Shown piece after piece: positions 1 through 11,954 of a DNA stretch of 64,000 bases. Under the pieces are notes generated by a model that was not told the DNA's origin, did no database searches, and saw nothing but the letters and a program-made list of their open reading frames with translations. Source of the DNA: Rhineura floridana. Lineage: Eukaryota > Chordata > Lepidosauria > Squamata > Rhineuridae. Where the stretch lies: positions 21,105,501 to 21,169,500 of the forward strand of contig NC_084489.1 of NCBI RefSeq assembly GCF_030035675.1. The letters run 5' to 3'. A program made the position numbers and the translations under genes. Each line of letters begins with the position of its first letter. Position 1 is the stretch's first letter.

Positions 1-789
1 ACCCTCCGCTACCTATACTTCCCAAGATTCTTTGGGAGAAGCCATGACTATCTAAAGTGAAATAAAGGTCTGATGTGGATGTGGCCAGTAACAGCTTTGG
101 TTTAAATTTGGGTGGGAAACTACATGTGCCTGCTGTAGAATAAAAAGGTGGGGTAAACCCTGAAAAACAATGATATTGTTCACAATGTTTTCCTTATGGA
201 AAGGAAAGGGGTTTTCCCTCTGCCCAGTGCCCACCCACCCAATCTCTTCTCCTCCCTCTCCCCTCCCCCTTCCTGCCCTCCACCTCCCCTCTCTGCCCCT
301 CCCCCAGGTCAGTTTCACCTATCCAAAACTTGATTGCACAGGAGTAAATCCCACTGAACTTAAAAAGCATGCAAATGATCAAACCTGTCCTCCCCCCCTC
401 CCTCCTATCCCTTCCCTCTTGCCCATTCCCTCCCCTTCCCCTTCCAATCCCCTCCTTCCCCCTCCTCCTCCTCCCCCTCCCCTCTCCCTCCTCCTCCCCC
501 CCAGCACAGTGCATGTCTTGTTTCTATTATTTGGGCTGATAGCAGGTGTTGCCACCACTCACCATATGCTCAGAGGCACATACTACCAAATTCTTCCAAG
601 CTACACAGCAAGTGGAATAGACTGTGAAAGACCAACCCAAATTGTGTTTGCATTTTGACAAATTTGTAGGGCAGTCCAATATCTGAAAGAGGAGATCAGG
701 TCTCCTGCTCCCCTGGTGCATTCACTTTAGCTGCCCAATTTCCCTGCTTTTTAAAGTTTGATAGAAATATATGTGGGCTATAGGTACAT
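1..789 (-). repeat. Composite repeat, copy 1 (reverse orientation)
   Basis: This stretch is the reverse complement of blocks seen again near 19.1-20.0, 54.3-56.4 and 57.6-60.4 kb. It contains the end of a foldback block (1-84, ending gatgtggcc), a linker with tttaaatttgggtggg, a pyrimidine-rich insert (about 230-505), and the inner and outer parts of the long terminal inverted repeat of the 59,092-60,441 element (about 535-789). The outermost bases of that terminal repeat are missing, so this copy is truncated at about 789. The open frames here come from the pyrimidine tract and are not genes. The family is not identified. Confidence 0.7.
230..505. repeat. Polypyrimidine low-complexity insert
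   Basis: Two CT-rich tracts (about 236-308 and 386-503) flank a short conserved piece that reads as gtaaatcccactgaac. The same arrangement recurs at about 58,780-59,050 inside another copy of the composite repeat. It therefore belongs to the repeat and is not an independent satellite. Confidence 0.7.
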
Positions 790-799
790 TCTCAGGGCA

Positions 800-2285
800 A
801 TTATTTATTATAAATAGGCTTTTGGCTTTGCAGAGAGCCTGCACTTTGGCATCCGGCTGTTCTACTAACACCTATAAAGACTCCTCTTATGCCTTCAAAA
901 CCCGTCATTTTGTGGGTCAGATTTGGTCACACAGAGGATTCTTGACTTCGGCTGGCACACAAATCTCCCACTCAGCCCTTATTTCTGCTTTACTGTCTGC
1001 TCTTCAGCTTCCTAATTCTGTTGCCATTATGCGCTGCTCTGCTCACTCTACTGCTACTGATCCTGTCAATTGTGGCAATTGTATGGCAGATGCTGCTGTG
1101 AAAGCTACTGCTTTCAGTGCACCTCCTTCTCCCCACCTTCCTTTCCAACTGACTCTTCTCCCTTCATCTGTCCCTAAACTACCAGATCTGGCTTTGCTTC
1201 AAGAGGCTGCCCCAGAGCATGAAAAAGATATTTGGGTCCGCTTTGCCTGTCATTTGCATCCTGATTCTGTCTGGAGGGATACTTCAGGCCATCTTGTGGC
1301 CCCACAGGTGCTTCTTTTCCCTCTTGCTCAGCCGACCCATCATTCTTGTCACCTGAGCAAAGGGGGGATGCTATTGCAAATTTCGACCTTCTGGTTTGCT
1401 CCTAAAATCACACCTGTTTTGGCTCCGGTAGCATCCACTTGCTCAGTTTGCTTGCAACATAATGTTGGTAAGCCAGAGCATCCTCTTACAGGTACCACAC
1501 CTTGAGCCTATGGACCATTTCAACATGTCCCGTTGGATTTCATTGACATGCCAAAATGCCAGAATTATAATTATGTATTGGTCACAATCTGCCATTTTTC
1601 TAGTTGGATGGAAGAATTCCCATCACGACATGCAGATGCCACAGCTGTTTCTAAGGCACTGCATAGACACCTCATTCCTCGATTTGGCTTGCCAGTCCAA
1701 TTGGATACAGCTAAAGTGGTACAACAACTTTGTCAAGCCTTAGGCATTCAGTATAAATTACACACTCCTTATCATCCCAGTCATCTGGTTTAGTTGAATG
1801 CTGCAACCAATCTCTGAAGACAAGATTAGCGAAGCTATGTGTTGAAACTAATTTATCCTGATCAGATTCACTCCCTCTGGTTCTTATGGGGATGCAAAAT
1901 ACACCAAAGAGAATACATTGATTGACACCACATGAAATTCTCTTTGGTCATCCCATGCAAGTGGGGGTGGCTCCCAGACCAGCTCAATTAGAATCCCTAT
2001 TAAAAGTCCAGGGAGAACTCCTGGTCTACTGCACTAATCTTACCAAAGTGTTGAGAACTCTCTCCTCCCAGGTCCAGGAAGCTGCTCCTGTTCTGCTGGA
2101 TGATCCTGCCCACCAGTTCCAGCCCAATGATTCGATCCTGGTTCGCTAATTTCAGAGGAAGAATTGTCTTCAACCCCGATGGAATAGTCCTTTCCAGATT
2201 CTCCTGACCACCTTCACTGCAGTGTGCATAGCTGAGTGACTGCTTGGATACACACATCTCACTGTCGGAAGGCACAGCCACCTCA
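800..2285 (+). mobile_element. Endogenous retrovirus fossil, class I pol 3' part
   Basis: Broken remnant of a gammaretrovirus-like (class I) pol region. Reading downstream, the recognisable parts are RNase H (about 820-1,110, with text such as GQIWSHRGFLTSAGT), the integrase zinc-binding domain (about 1,330-1,470), the integrase core (about 1,500-1,960) and the integrase C-terminal domain (about 2,100-2,285). I recognise no gag, RT or env, and no LTR could be assigned. The coding frames carry many breaks, at least five, so this is an old non-functional copy. Class is judged from resemblance of the RNase H to gamma/epsilon-type retroviruses; the exact lineage is not determined. Confidence 0.8.
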
Positions 2286-3585
2286 GGAGAGCGCGAGGGG
2301 CCAGCTGGATCCTGAATGTGTATCAGAAGAAAAGAGTGAGAAAATTGCTCTCCAGAAATTGTAAATCCGGCCAGTCAAAGGTGTACCCATTCCACCAATA
2401 GGCAAGCTTTACTAGCTTTTGACCAGTTTTGGGGCCCAGACAGGTCCCGTAATTTCAGTAACCCAAAGGGATCTTTGGATCAGGACAAGATGCACCCCCA
2501 CCCACATTTTGTCCAGAGCTGAAACTGATCAAGCAGTGGAAAAGAGCAGTTCAGAAAGCCGGGTGTCCCTGACAGACAGACAGAGAGAGAGTAGGAACAG
2601 TATCAGTTTCAGTCATTGCTCATTAGGACATCCTCCAAAACCAATCCTAACACCCAAACCAGTGACAATGGGACTGCTTACCCTTTGTCATGAGTGTTGA
2701 CCTAACCAGGAAGACCTTAACGCAGGGGCTTCGAAAAACTGTGGGACGTTCTTACCGCCCGTCCAGATGTCTCAGGGTTGGAGGTGGGAGCTAAGCAGGA
2801 GGATTTGATCAAAATGAGGTCCTCTTACCTCTCAGGGTGCATGCAGTCTGCCGCTCCAACATCCCCCCTTCAGGGTCCTCTAGACAGGAGATCCTCACAT
2901 CCCACTTTTCACACCAAGAAATGTAATGGAATTTAGGACTAGGTTCTTTTTGGAGGAGACTCAATAACGAAGCCAAAGCCTGTTTTAAGGCTATTTATTC
3001 AGCAAAGAGCTTCACTGGAGCAAAGTACACAACTTGACTAAAAAATGGTGGTTGGGTACAGACATATATACCCTTACATTCGTCATAGCCATAGCAGAAT
3101 CAGAATCAGAATTCTTTATTACAGTCATTAGACCAGGTAGCAAAAATACAAACAAACAGCAAAAAGACTGATTATTAAACCACTACAATTTCATTGAGAC
3201 AGATGCGATTTAAAACTCATTAATGATAGGAGTTAGATCAGATTTATGCATTCTTGCGAGATCTGTGTCTTTGCGCATGTTCAGTCTGCTACAGCAGGTC
3301 TACTCACTATTGCCTACGTGACTCCCCTGCTTAGAAGGAATGGCAGCCAGAGTCCGCATCAATATACAGTTAGCTTTTTAAAAATTGTTTTTATATATGC
3401 AATTTTTAAACTGTTTTATATATGCTTTTATTACAGTATAAATTGCTTTGGAATGATTCATGGGAAGCAATTCATAAATGAAATAAATTAATTAACAACT
3501 ACAATAACATGTCCTGTCCAGATTGAATGTTGCCTGGGAGGAAGTAACATTAGGGACAGCAAACTCAAACATCCCTACTACGTTC
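2286..3585. other. Unassigned stretch downstream of the ERV fragment
   Basis: No gene is recognised. Positions 2,286-3,000 may be further eroded retroviral sequence, but nothing diagnostic is visible. Around 3,105-3,240 lies an A-rich stretch beginning with repeated cagaat units and ttctttatta. It resembles the reversed 3' end of a retroposon, but I cannot name the family. Confidence 0.4.
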
Positions 3586-3589
3586 CAAA

Positions 3590-3772
3590 ACAATCCTGTT
3601 CTCCCAGTGGCTGACCAGATGCCTACGGGAAGCTGGCAAGCAGGGTCTGAGTGCAACATCACTCCCCACTTGTGATTCCCAGCAATTGGCATTTAGAGGC
3701 ATACTGCCTCCAACAGGGAAGGGAGAACAAAGCCATAGTGGCAAGTAGCCATTGATAGATTTATCCTCCATT

Positions 3773-3806
<34 letters not shown>

Positions 3807-4078
3807 GTTAATTGATTATAATTAGTTAATAATATTTATTATTTATTATTAATTAATTATTAATGATAATTGATTGATAATAGTTTGTTATTAATTATTA
3901 ATAATGATAATTATTAATTAATTAAATCCTCTTTTAAAGCCATCCAAATTGGTGACCCATGCTACAACTTGTGGGAATGAGTTCCATAGTTGAATTATGC
4001 ACCACTGTGTGAATGTTTTCTTTTGTATCACCTGAACCTTCCCACATCTTGTCTTAGTGAATAAATGTTCATGGTTAT
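3590..4078 (-). mobile_element. CR1 LINE 3' fragment, split by an AT-rich expansion
   Basis: Both halves match the CR1 3' region also seen at 39,354-40,193. Here they read on the minus strand, with gatgcctacgggaagctggc on the plus strand at the 3' side and cctcttttaaagccatccaa beyond the AT-rich block. The copy is 5'-truncated, diverged and split at about 3,773-3,930. Confidence 0.8.
3773..3930. repeat. (TCAA)n and AT-rich simple repeat inside CR1
   Basis: Eight or more tandem tcaa units (about 3,774-3,807) are followed by about 120 bases of nearly pure A/T built from taat, ttaa and tgat units. The CR1 sequence resumes on the far side, so the tract expanded within or inserted into that copy. 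Confidence 0.85.
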
Positions 4079-4079
4079 A

Positions 4080-4997
4080 ACAACACAGTGTATGCACATA
4101 TACAATGTATGTGTATATTACTCACCAGTATCCAATTGCTTTTAGACAAGAAAAAAAATCCAGTAACCAAGCAGGGAGACAGTATGACCAGATCAACTGG
4201 AGACAAGTCGGTTCCTCTTTAATGTGGTATAAGTTTTTCTGAACTTAGAATCTGAGAATGAAGTGCTAATCAAGAACTAAGGATGGCAGGTCACAGGATG
4301 CAGTGCAGTCTGTATCTTCTTTGTATAATGTGACCATCAAGGTGTTTCCAGATGGACGTTTATTGTGGAATCAGTGTTATTCATGCCCACAAATTGTTTT
4401 GTTTTGTTGCAGTGTCCACACGACATTGCCCATACTTTTTAAACATTTTATCTGGATTCCCCCTTACCATGAAAAATCTGATAAGTAAAAGTAACCCATT
4501 ATACATTTGCAGTCTGTACATGAGCACAACCTACCATTTGGTTTCCAGGGCCCTCCATATCAATTTCTTAAAAAATGAAAAACCAAACAGAAATGGATAT
4601 TGCCTCCCCACCCCCTGTCCAAAATGCAGAAGCTTCCAATCTGCTCATTGTGAAACCTGGTAATGGACTGGATAAGGCTGGTAGCATTTATTCTTGTGTA
4701 CTTCCTGGGATTTTTTTTTTTTTAAGTTCACATGCACAAGTACAAAAATACCTTTGTCCATCCTCAGAACAGAAACAGGCAGTGGAGGGAGGGAGAGGAG
4801 TAAGTGAGGGAAGCGACAAAAGAAAACAGAGTGGATCATTCTGTCAGGCTCCACCCACTAGTGTGGACCACAATCAGCAGAACAGCAAGGCATGTTATGA
4901 CTGAAAAAACAGGAATGTGTGGAAGCTAACATGCCGATCATGCACCTATAAAAATTGAATCTGAATGACCAGTTTGCAATATAAGATCCCAGTCTGG
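4080..4997. other. No feature recognised
   Basis: Ordinary AT-rich non-coding sequence with a 13-T run near 4,711. The short open frames show no recognisable protein family. Confidence 0.5.
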
Positions 4998-5632
4998 TAT
5001 GAGCGTTATGTGCCTTCAAGTTGATTATGAGTTATGGCGACCCTATGAATCAGCAACCTCCAATGGCATTTGTTATAAACCACCCTGTTCAGATATTGTA
5101 GTTCAGGTCTGTGACTTCCTTTATGGAATCAATCCATCTCTTGTCTGGCCTTCCTCTTTTTCTACCCCCTTCTGTTTTTCCCAGCATTATTGTCTTTTCT
5201 AGTGAATCACGTCTTCTCATGATGTGTCCAAAGTATGATAACCTCAGTTTTATCATTTTAGCTTCTAGTGATAGTTCTGGTTTAATTTGTTCTGACACCC
5301 AATTATTTGTCTTTTTCACAGTTCATGGTATCCGCAAAGCTCTCCTCCAACACCACATTTCAAATGAGTTGATTTTTCTCTTACCACTTTTTTCACTGTC
5401 CAACTTTCACATCCATACACAGAGATCGGGAAACCATGGTCCTTAGTGTCCAGTGATACATCTTTGCATTTCAGGACCTTTTCTAGTTCTCTCATAGCTG
5501 CCCTCCCCAGTCCTAGCCTTCTTCTGATTTCTTGACTATTGTCTCCATTTTGGTTAATGACTGTGCCAAGGTATCTAATCCTTGAGAAGCTCAGTGTCCT
5601 CATTGTCAACTTTAAAGTTACATAAATGCATA
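4998..5632 (-). mobile_element. Bov-B/RTE LINE 3' fragment
   Basis: The minus strand encodes the C-terminal part of the RTE/Bov-B reverse transcriptase protein, with motifs such as LSYFGHIMRR and RKRGRPDKRW (about 5,089-5,319) and, upstream, a second open part (about 5,316-5,600). The 3' end carries the Bov-B tail motif that appears on the plus strand as gttatgtgccttcaagttga. The copy is 5'-truncated and the two open parts are in different frames, so it is inactive. Confidence 0.85.
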
Positions 5633-5639
5633 AGCACAA

Positions 5640-7446
5640 ACATTTTCTTGCATACATGCAACTAACAACACTTTTTACAAAACCAAGAGAAAGAGAACAC
5701 TAAGTTAGATCACAAAATCATTTGCCCAATGCCAAACAGAGCTTACAATAAACAGCACTACAGTGCTTGTTTTATTTATGCACATAAATTGTATAGAAGC
5801 TATTAAAATTGCAACATACTACATATTCATGCAGTGTCAAAAGCACATCTTCTGACAATTGGTATATTGCAACATTATCCAGTCATAAATCAATTCGTAC
5901 CACAGCTGGTTGCGTTTTGATCTTCTAAAGTGTTCAGCAGCAGCTTTTAATACAGCAAGTCACGTTTATATAACTGGTTCACATGAAATTCATCTCTGGC
6001 CCCAAAAGCAGCCAGTAACGATGCTGCAGGCCTAAATCTGGTTGGTGTTTTGAGCTTGCAGTTCTTTCCCAAACCAGATTGACTATACTAGCTCCAGCAT
6101 ATTAGCACCTTTGTGCAAAGCAACATCCATTGACACCCACCCTTAACCTGGAATAGGCCGTGTGTGCAAACTGAGGATTCTCTCACACTTCCTCTGACCT
6201 TCTTGGGTGCTCAGTATGAAGTAAGAATGATGATGGCACTTTTGAGGCAGTGGACCCCATCAGATACCAAAACTTACCACTCTCTGGAACAAGCAGATCA
6301 TTAATTCTTTAATTTCCTGATTAAATCACAAAACCATTTCTGTAATCATCTTCATCTTCTTTGGCCTTGCCATTAGCATCATCTATGCAATATTTTTTCC
6401 TGATCTTATTTTTATTGATTTTTCTAAAATAACAAACTATTATTGATTTGACAGAAGTAAAAAAAAAAAAGCTATATAATGGAGCTTCATCACTTTCTGC
6501 TAGGATTTGCATCCCGTGAAAGTGTATTCATGTTTTTGGGGGAGTTAGTGAATGGGATTCTGTCTTCAGCACCTGCAGTGATCATAGTACATTTTTGTTT
6601 TTTATATGGGCTGTCATGGAAATTATCCCATAATCCTTAGAAATGCTGTGGAATATTGGAGGCATTCTCAGATAGGAAGCTCTTGAGTGCCTGAGATACC
6701 TCTGATTGTATGGCATGAAAGCAATAGCAGGTGGGGAGATGGGGAAAACCAGTGCCTGCTGTTGTCAGTTTCAAATGTATTGGCTGCTTCTTTTTCATGT
6801 AAATGTTGCCTCTTTCCTGTTACCAAGCATCTTCTAAACCTCTTTTGTCTTACACTGATTTCTCAGCTCTCATTAAGAGTAGGAAATGATTGAACAGCAT
6901 TTTCTTTTTCTCTTCCCACCCCACCCCCCCGCAACCCCAGCAGAAGGTAAATAATCACCATTTTTTTTCCAGAATGCAAGAGAATTCATGCTGTTTTAGA
7001 AAAGGGTGAAAGGGAAATGATACAAAGTGTGAGAAAATGTAAAGGTTACAGAAATGTATGTGGGAAGAACGTAGACAGGGATATCAGGTCTGTTCATCTT
7101 GTATCTTTTTAAGCAGAGAAGCAGATAATTTCCCCCTTCCTGTTCCCTAGGTTGGAGGTTGGAATAGTCTAAGAGCCGATGACATATCTAGGCATCTTAC
7201 AAAACGTTTGGCATTTCAAAAACTGCCAGCCTTATGAGCAACTCCTGGAGCCTTTAGGGGTGGTATCCCCCCAAACTCCTTTCTGGGACCAATAATAACA
7301 TCATGAGACTGTATCTGTTGGGGAACCCTGTACATAATTTCAGACTATCCAGTCTGACTGACATTGTTGGGGTTTTCTCAGATTACTCCCGTTTCCTTCC
7401 TATCCTTTTGTTTTGCTTGGGTTTTTTGTTTGTTTTTGCTTGCTGC
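5640..7446. other. No gene recognised
   Basis: About 1.8 kb of unique-looking, AT-rich sequence. It has an A-run near 6,460 and short C-rich runs near 6,920. No open frame longer than about 70 codons and no repeat family is recognised. Confidence 0.5.
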
Positions 7447-7460
7447 TTACTATGCTTCCT

Positions 7461-7687
7461 GAGAGCCAGTGTGGTGTAGTGGTTAAGGGGCTGGACTACA
7501 ACCTGGGAGACCAGGGTTCGAATCCCCACACAGCCACGAAGCTCACTGGGTGACCTTGGGCCAGTCACTGCCTCTCAGCCTCAGAGGAAGGCAGTGGTAA
7601 ACCCCCTCTGGATGCTGCTTACCATGAAAACCCTATTCATAGGGTCGCCATAAGTCGGAATCAACTTGAAGGCAATCCATTTCCATT
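7461..7687 (+). mobile_element. Sauria-type SINE, full length with target duplication
   Basis: The tRNA-like head contains an A-box-like tagtggttaaggggctgg and a perfect B-box-like ggttcgaatcc. The middle reads tgggtgaccttgggccagtc, and the tail (gggtcgccataagtcggaat) matches the Bov-B LINE 3' end. It is flanked by 14-bp direct repeats ttactatgcttcct at 7,447-7,460 and 7,688-7,701. That is the expected footprint of Bov-B-driven retroposition. Confidence 0.95.
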
Positions 7688-7701
7688 TTACTATGCTTCC
7701 T

Positions 7702-8805
7702 AATTTTGCATAGGCAGAGCAATCCTATACTTGCATTAGTCCACTGAATCCAATGTGTGCTTAGCAAGGAGTGGAACGTGGGGGAAACATACAAGTAGAA
7801 TTTTTTTTTAAATGGCATTACAATGACAGACACGGCCACAGCGTCCCTAGAAACACCACAACTCACCAACTATTAGCTGTGCTAGCAATGATGCCCAGCT
7901 GGCAATGATGACCTGGTGGATCTTGAATACAGATGTTCATCCTTAAGCCTCATCTGTAAAAACCCTCTGAGCCTTGTGATAGCTGACATTTCTCTGTCGA
8001 TCTCCAGCACATGGAATTATGTGAGCATCTGAATTTCAATTTTTCTAAAGGGTGCTTCTACCCCTGAAACAGGAGAGAAGTTCAAAACACGAATATTAGG
8101 GGATTCAAGAAAAGCATGATAAACAAAAAGATTCCCCAATAAATTATGGTTTAAAAGCCAATCCTATGATTCAGTGGGAAGCATGTGTTGAGGCTTTGAA
8201 TGCCTGGAGCTTGCAGTATTTATTACAGGTGTCAAATCTAGACTTCAGCAGAGCCCCTTGCATGGCTAATAGAATCCACAGGAGCCTGTTTAGTTGAGTA
8301 GTGTTATTTTGATAATAAATAGACTACGGCTGCTGACAGTTGTCTTTAGAATTACGTAAAGAAAAGAGCTGAGAACAAGTCAGTGAAGGAAGACAGGGAT
8401 CATCCAACAGAGAAGAAAAACAGGAAAAATGGCATTCACTGCAAAAGGAGGACTCCCTGTAGAGAAAGGTGATTTACTGCCCACGCCTCCACTTGCTTGT
8501 GCTGAGATTTGGATAAGATCCAGTGCAATATAATTTGGGGTGTGTGTGTATTTTGTTTTTTTTACAGTAGGCTCTACATCCCAGTGGGAAATGCAGAGAA
8601 CATTACAGATCTGTGCCACAACTCCCACAGAAACTTAGGAGAATGAAAAGGAGAGGTATTCAGTTCTTTCCGCTTTGACCTCTTATCTACAGTCATAGAG
8701 AGGAAGACAATGTACTTAACAACCACATGTGGTTTGGCTATTCAAGAGAATAAAGTGATGGTCCAAATAATTTGTGTTGATAGCACAGCATGTTGTATGA
8801 GCAGC
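7702..8805. other. No gene recognised
   Basis: Unique-looking non-coding sequence. Only short open frames without recognisable domains are present. Confidence 0.5.
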
Positions 8806-8809
8806 ATTA

Positions 8810-8940
8810 CTATAGGGAATCTGTGACCCTCCAAATGTTGTTGTAAATGGATTATGATTTCCATCATCTAGGTTAACTGTGGTTAATGTGAGTTGGAGTC
8901 CAACATCATCAGGAGGGGCACAGGTTCCTGACCCTTGCTG
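8810..8940. mobile_element. Foldback MITE (aactcccatcag type), eroded
   Basis: The two halves are imperfectly complementary: gaccctccaaatgttgttgt on the left, and ccaacatcatcaggaggggc with acaggttcctgacccttgct on the right. The same hAT-like palindromic family recurs at 30,457-30,600, 32,425-32,548 and 61,065-61,338. Confidence 0.65.
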
Positions 8941-8944
8941 TAGA

Positions 8945-9535
8945 GCAACTCTGAGAGCCAGTGTCAAAATGCAACTCTTTGCATGCCTGTGTTTGGGAGG
9001 GCTCTCGAGGATGAGTGCACATAAAAATATGTCAGGCTATGCACACAGTTTACTCAAAGAGGAGTCCACTGCCTGAAGCTTAAGATCAACCAAATGCAAG
9101 CCACAGCACAGGTCCGGTTCAGAAAGATTGCCATTGAGAAAGGTGCATGGATTACCTACTGTGACAGCATGTTTTGAAGAAACACTAGAAAAGGATTTGC
9201 TGTGTTGACTGGGTGGCTGCAACACCGAGCACAGTAAGTGCACCAAAGATAAGACACTTGCCCCCCTTTTCTTGTGGAAATTCTGAAGCAACTTCAGCTG
9301 GTTCATTCCAGTCTTGTGCTCTTCTCTGCTGTGTGATTTAGTTAAGGAATCAATTCATTTAGTTCAGGGCCATGTTTCCTGTCCCACCCCCACCCCCAAT
9401 TAAAGATGTGTGTGAGAGATGGTTTTTAATCTGTTGCCTTGGAGTTTCATTTGATGCTTCCTGGTTCCTGTATTATTATATGAAAGAGTAAATAGCAGCA
9501 ACTACGTATTTACTTTCTGTGTGCCTTTCATATCA
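8945..9535. other. No feature recognised
   Basis: Non-coding sequence. The short open frames on either strand show no recognisable family. Confidence 0.5.
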
Positions 9536-9539
9536 AACA

Positions 9540-10560
9540 TATCAATCTTTATTGCATAGTCCACAGACCATCACAAACATATCATATACATAATAACAAT
9601 AATCACATAGCAGAGTGACAATGGAGATATGAGCTTAAGCAAAGGTTATCAAATTCACAAATCAAGGGTTATACTTGATCAGATTCTTTCTTATCGTCAT
9701 GGCCTGGTTCAGAAATTTGGATACAGATAAGGTGATATCTTTATCCAGACCCTGGAGGAGAATTAGTAAAAGAGCATCCATCGTACAACCAGAAATAGCA
9801 TGAGTAATGGGAGATAAGAGATCAGTTCTAACTTGAGCATACAATTTACATTTAAAAAGGACATGCAGAATCGACTCCACTTCACATATACCACAAAGGC
9901 AATATCTTTGATTTCTCGGTACCTTCTCATATCTACCCTCCAAAAGTTTGGAGGGTAGTACATCAAAACATGCCAAACAAAAAGCCCACCTGTACTTTAG
10001 AACAGAAAGCCAGGTTAGATATTGCATCCCATCTTTACTAGGTGTTACAGCTAAGCCCAGGGCATGGGGGGAACATGGACCAGAAGCTGCTGCATACAAC
10101 TCCTGATTATCAATATCCTCCAGACGTCGTTTTTCCGTTGCCTTGGCCACAATTAATTCCATTCCCTGCAGATCTACTGGGAAAAGACCTACTGATGTTA
10201 TTTTTTGTGTGACCAGGTTAAACCATGAGGCGTTATACAAGGGGTTTAAGATCTGTCTAACAAGGGATTCAGGAGTAGGCTTAGAAAAGCTTTGAAGCCA
10301 ATAGTAAATAGTGTGCAGCCATGCTAGGCAGTTTACAGAGTGTAAACCGACTTCTAGCATAAGGCAAGCCCCAGAAACGCATCTGGGAAACCCCAGAATA
10401 GATCTTAAGAAGGCATGTAGGACTCCTTCAAGGTGCCCCTTTTGAAAGGGAGTCCAAACCGGCGCCCCATATAACACCATCGGGATTACTTTGGATCTAG
10501 TAATACTAATTGCAGCTGGAACGAATTGGCCTCCTTTGGAGAAATAAAAACAGGTTAGGG
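9540..10560 (-). mobile_element. Non-LTR retrotransposon, ORF2 C-terminal fragment
   Basis: The minus strand carries an uninterrupted frame of 272 codons (9,662-10,480). It resembles the end of a LINE ORF2, starting near the RT thumb (VLYGAPVW, LRSILGFPRCVSGACL) and ending in a zinc-knuckle-like segment (CLCGICEVESILHVLFKC). The plus-strand text caatctttattgcatag at the 3' end gives aataaag in the element's sense. The clade is uncertain; R4/Dong or Vingi types, both known from lizards, are candidates. It is 5'-truncated, and the long open frame suggests moderate age. Confidence 0.7.
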
Positions 10561-10569
10561 CCCCTAAGT

Positions 10570-11774
10570 TCTTTTTCGCCTTATCTTTATATTAGACACC
10601 TCTGTCCTTTCTCTCTAAAATAAATAGTGTTCGTCTTTTGAATCTTACAGTCCTTTTCCAGCCCTTTTGATTGACATTACTTACCTCAGTCAGAACCATT
10701 TGGTGTCTCCTGGTTTCTTAGGTTAAAGAGATTCAAATCATAGATCAAAGAAATACATGGCACCTGCTTCCACGTTTCATGCCCCTAATCTGAGGGGGGA
10801 AGGCAAGAGGGAATAAATAGGGAACCACCACCCTTTAAGGATGGGTTCAGCTATCTTTTTAATTTCCCGCAATGCCCCACAACGGCACTAAGTCAGAGGC
10901 ATTACAGGAAATTAAACGGGTGGCTAAATCCAGCCACCTGACTCTTCTCACACTGCTGGGCCAATTTCTTAATTTAATCTTATTTGTTTGCCTTCATAAA
11001 TATGGCAGATAATGCAATTGTATATTAATATAGGTGTATATGTACACATACACACACCCCTATATTGTGAACTGTTAATTATTCATGTAATTAATTTTTA
11101 CAATAAAAAAACATTTTGTAATAGAATAAATTCCTCTCAAGTCTCACGTTTCCATAGTTCATATTCCAGTAATTAATAAAATACATCCATCTTTGAGCAA
11201 ACTTCACATTTTGGTAGCTCCGTTGTTTCCGTGTATATCAGATAAGTCAGTTTATCCGTTTCTGCAGTCTTCAAGCACTTCTGTCAGTCAACTGCCTTAA
11301 CATGTAGGTAGGCCCCAAGATTTCAAACAAAAGGTTCCTTAACTGAAAATATTGAAACCATAGTGGCATCCATCCTCCCACTTTCTAGATAATTTCATTC
11401 TTTTGTTAACATTTGTCCATTATGTACTAGCTTCCCAAACGTATATACACCTTACTTGTCTTAGTTTACAAAATGTGATGGCTGATTTCCCCTAAGGAAT
11501 GTGTGATGCCTTAATATAACAAATAAATAAATCAATGGGGGGTGGCATGGCAAGCATCAGTACTGATCTCTGCCAGAGTGTTTTGGGGCTTTGGCAACTG
11601 TCCAAGGATGCCAGGTGCTGATACCAGCTCTGGTTATATTTGTATCCTGGTCATCCTCCAAGGAACTCAGAGCATGCAGGGCTCTACCCCTCACAACAAT
11701 GCCTTGGGATCTAAAAGGCCATATTTCTTTACCTTTGCTGAATGCAAGCAGTTCTGGAAACCTTGATTGGCTGG
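10570..11774. other. No gene recognised
   Basis: AT-rich non-coding sequence with a (CA)-rich patch near 11,040-11,060. No protein family or repeat could be named. Confidence 0.45.
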
Positions 11775-11950
11775 AGTATAAATGCTATAAATAAATAAAA
11801 TAACCTTGTGAGGTAGGTTAAGCTGAGGATGGTGACTGGCCTAAGATCACTGAGTGAGCTTCCTTCCTAAGTGGGAATTTGAACCAAGGTCTCCCCGGTC
11901 AATAGTCTGCACTCTGGTCTCCCCAGTCAATAGTCTGCACTCTGAGTAAC
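11775..11950 (-). mobile_element. tRNA-SINE with L2-like tail, reversed
   Basis: Read on the minus strand it has a tRNA-like head (visible reversed as gggaatttgaaccaaggtct), a cacccagtgagc-type middle and an ataaataaa tail. A 28-bp unit starting ggtctcccc is tandemly duplicated at 11,888-11,915 and 11,916-11,943, with one visible difference between the units. Confidence 0.65.
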
Positions 11951-11954
11951 CAAT

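Noticed and set aside
170-658. 162-codon plus-strand frame rich in proline, leucine and serine
   Set aside because: It is a translation of the polypyrimidine insert and adjoining repeat; the same DNA recurs in other repeat copies, and no domain is seen.
7461-7687. Possible tRNA gene with a perfect B box
   Set aside because: It cannot fold into a full cloverleaf, continues into a Bov-B-like tail and is flanked by target duplications, so it is a SINE.
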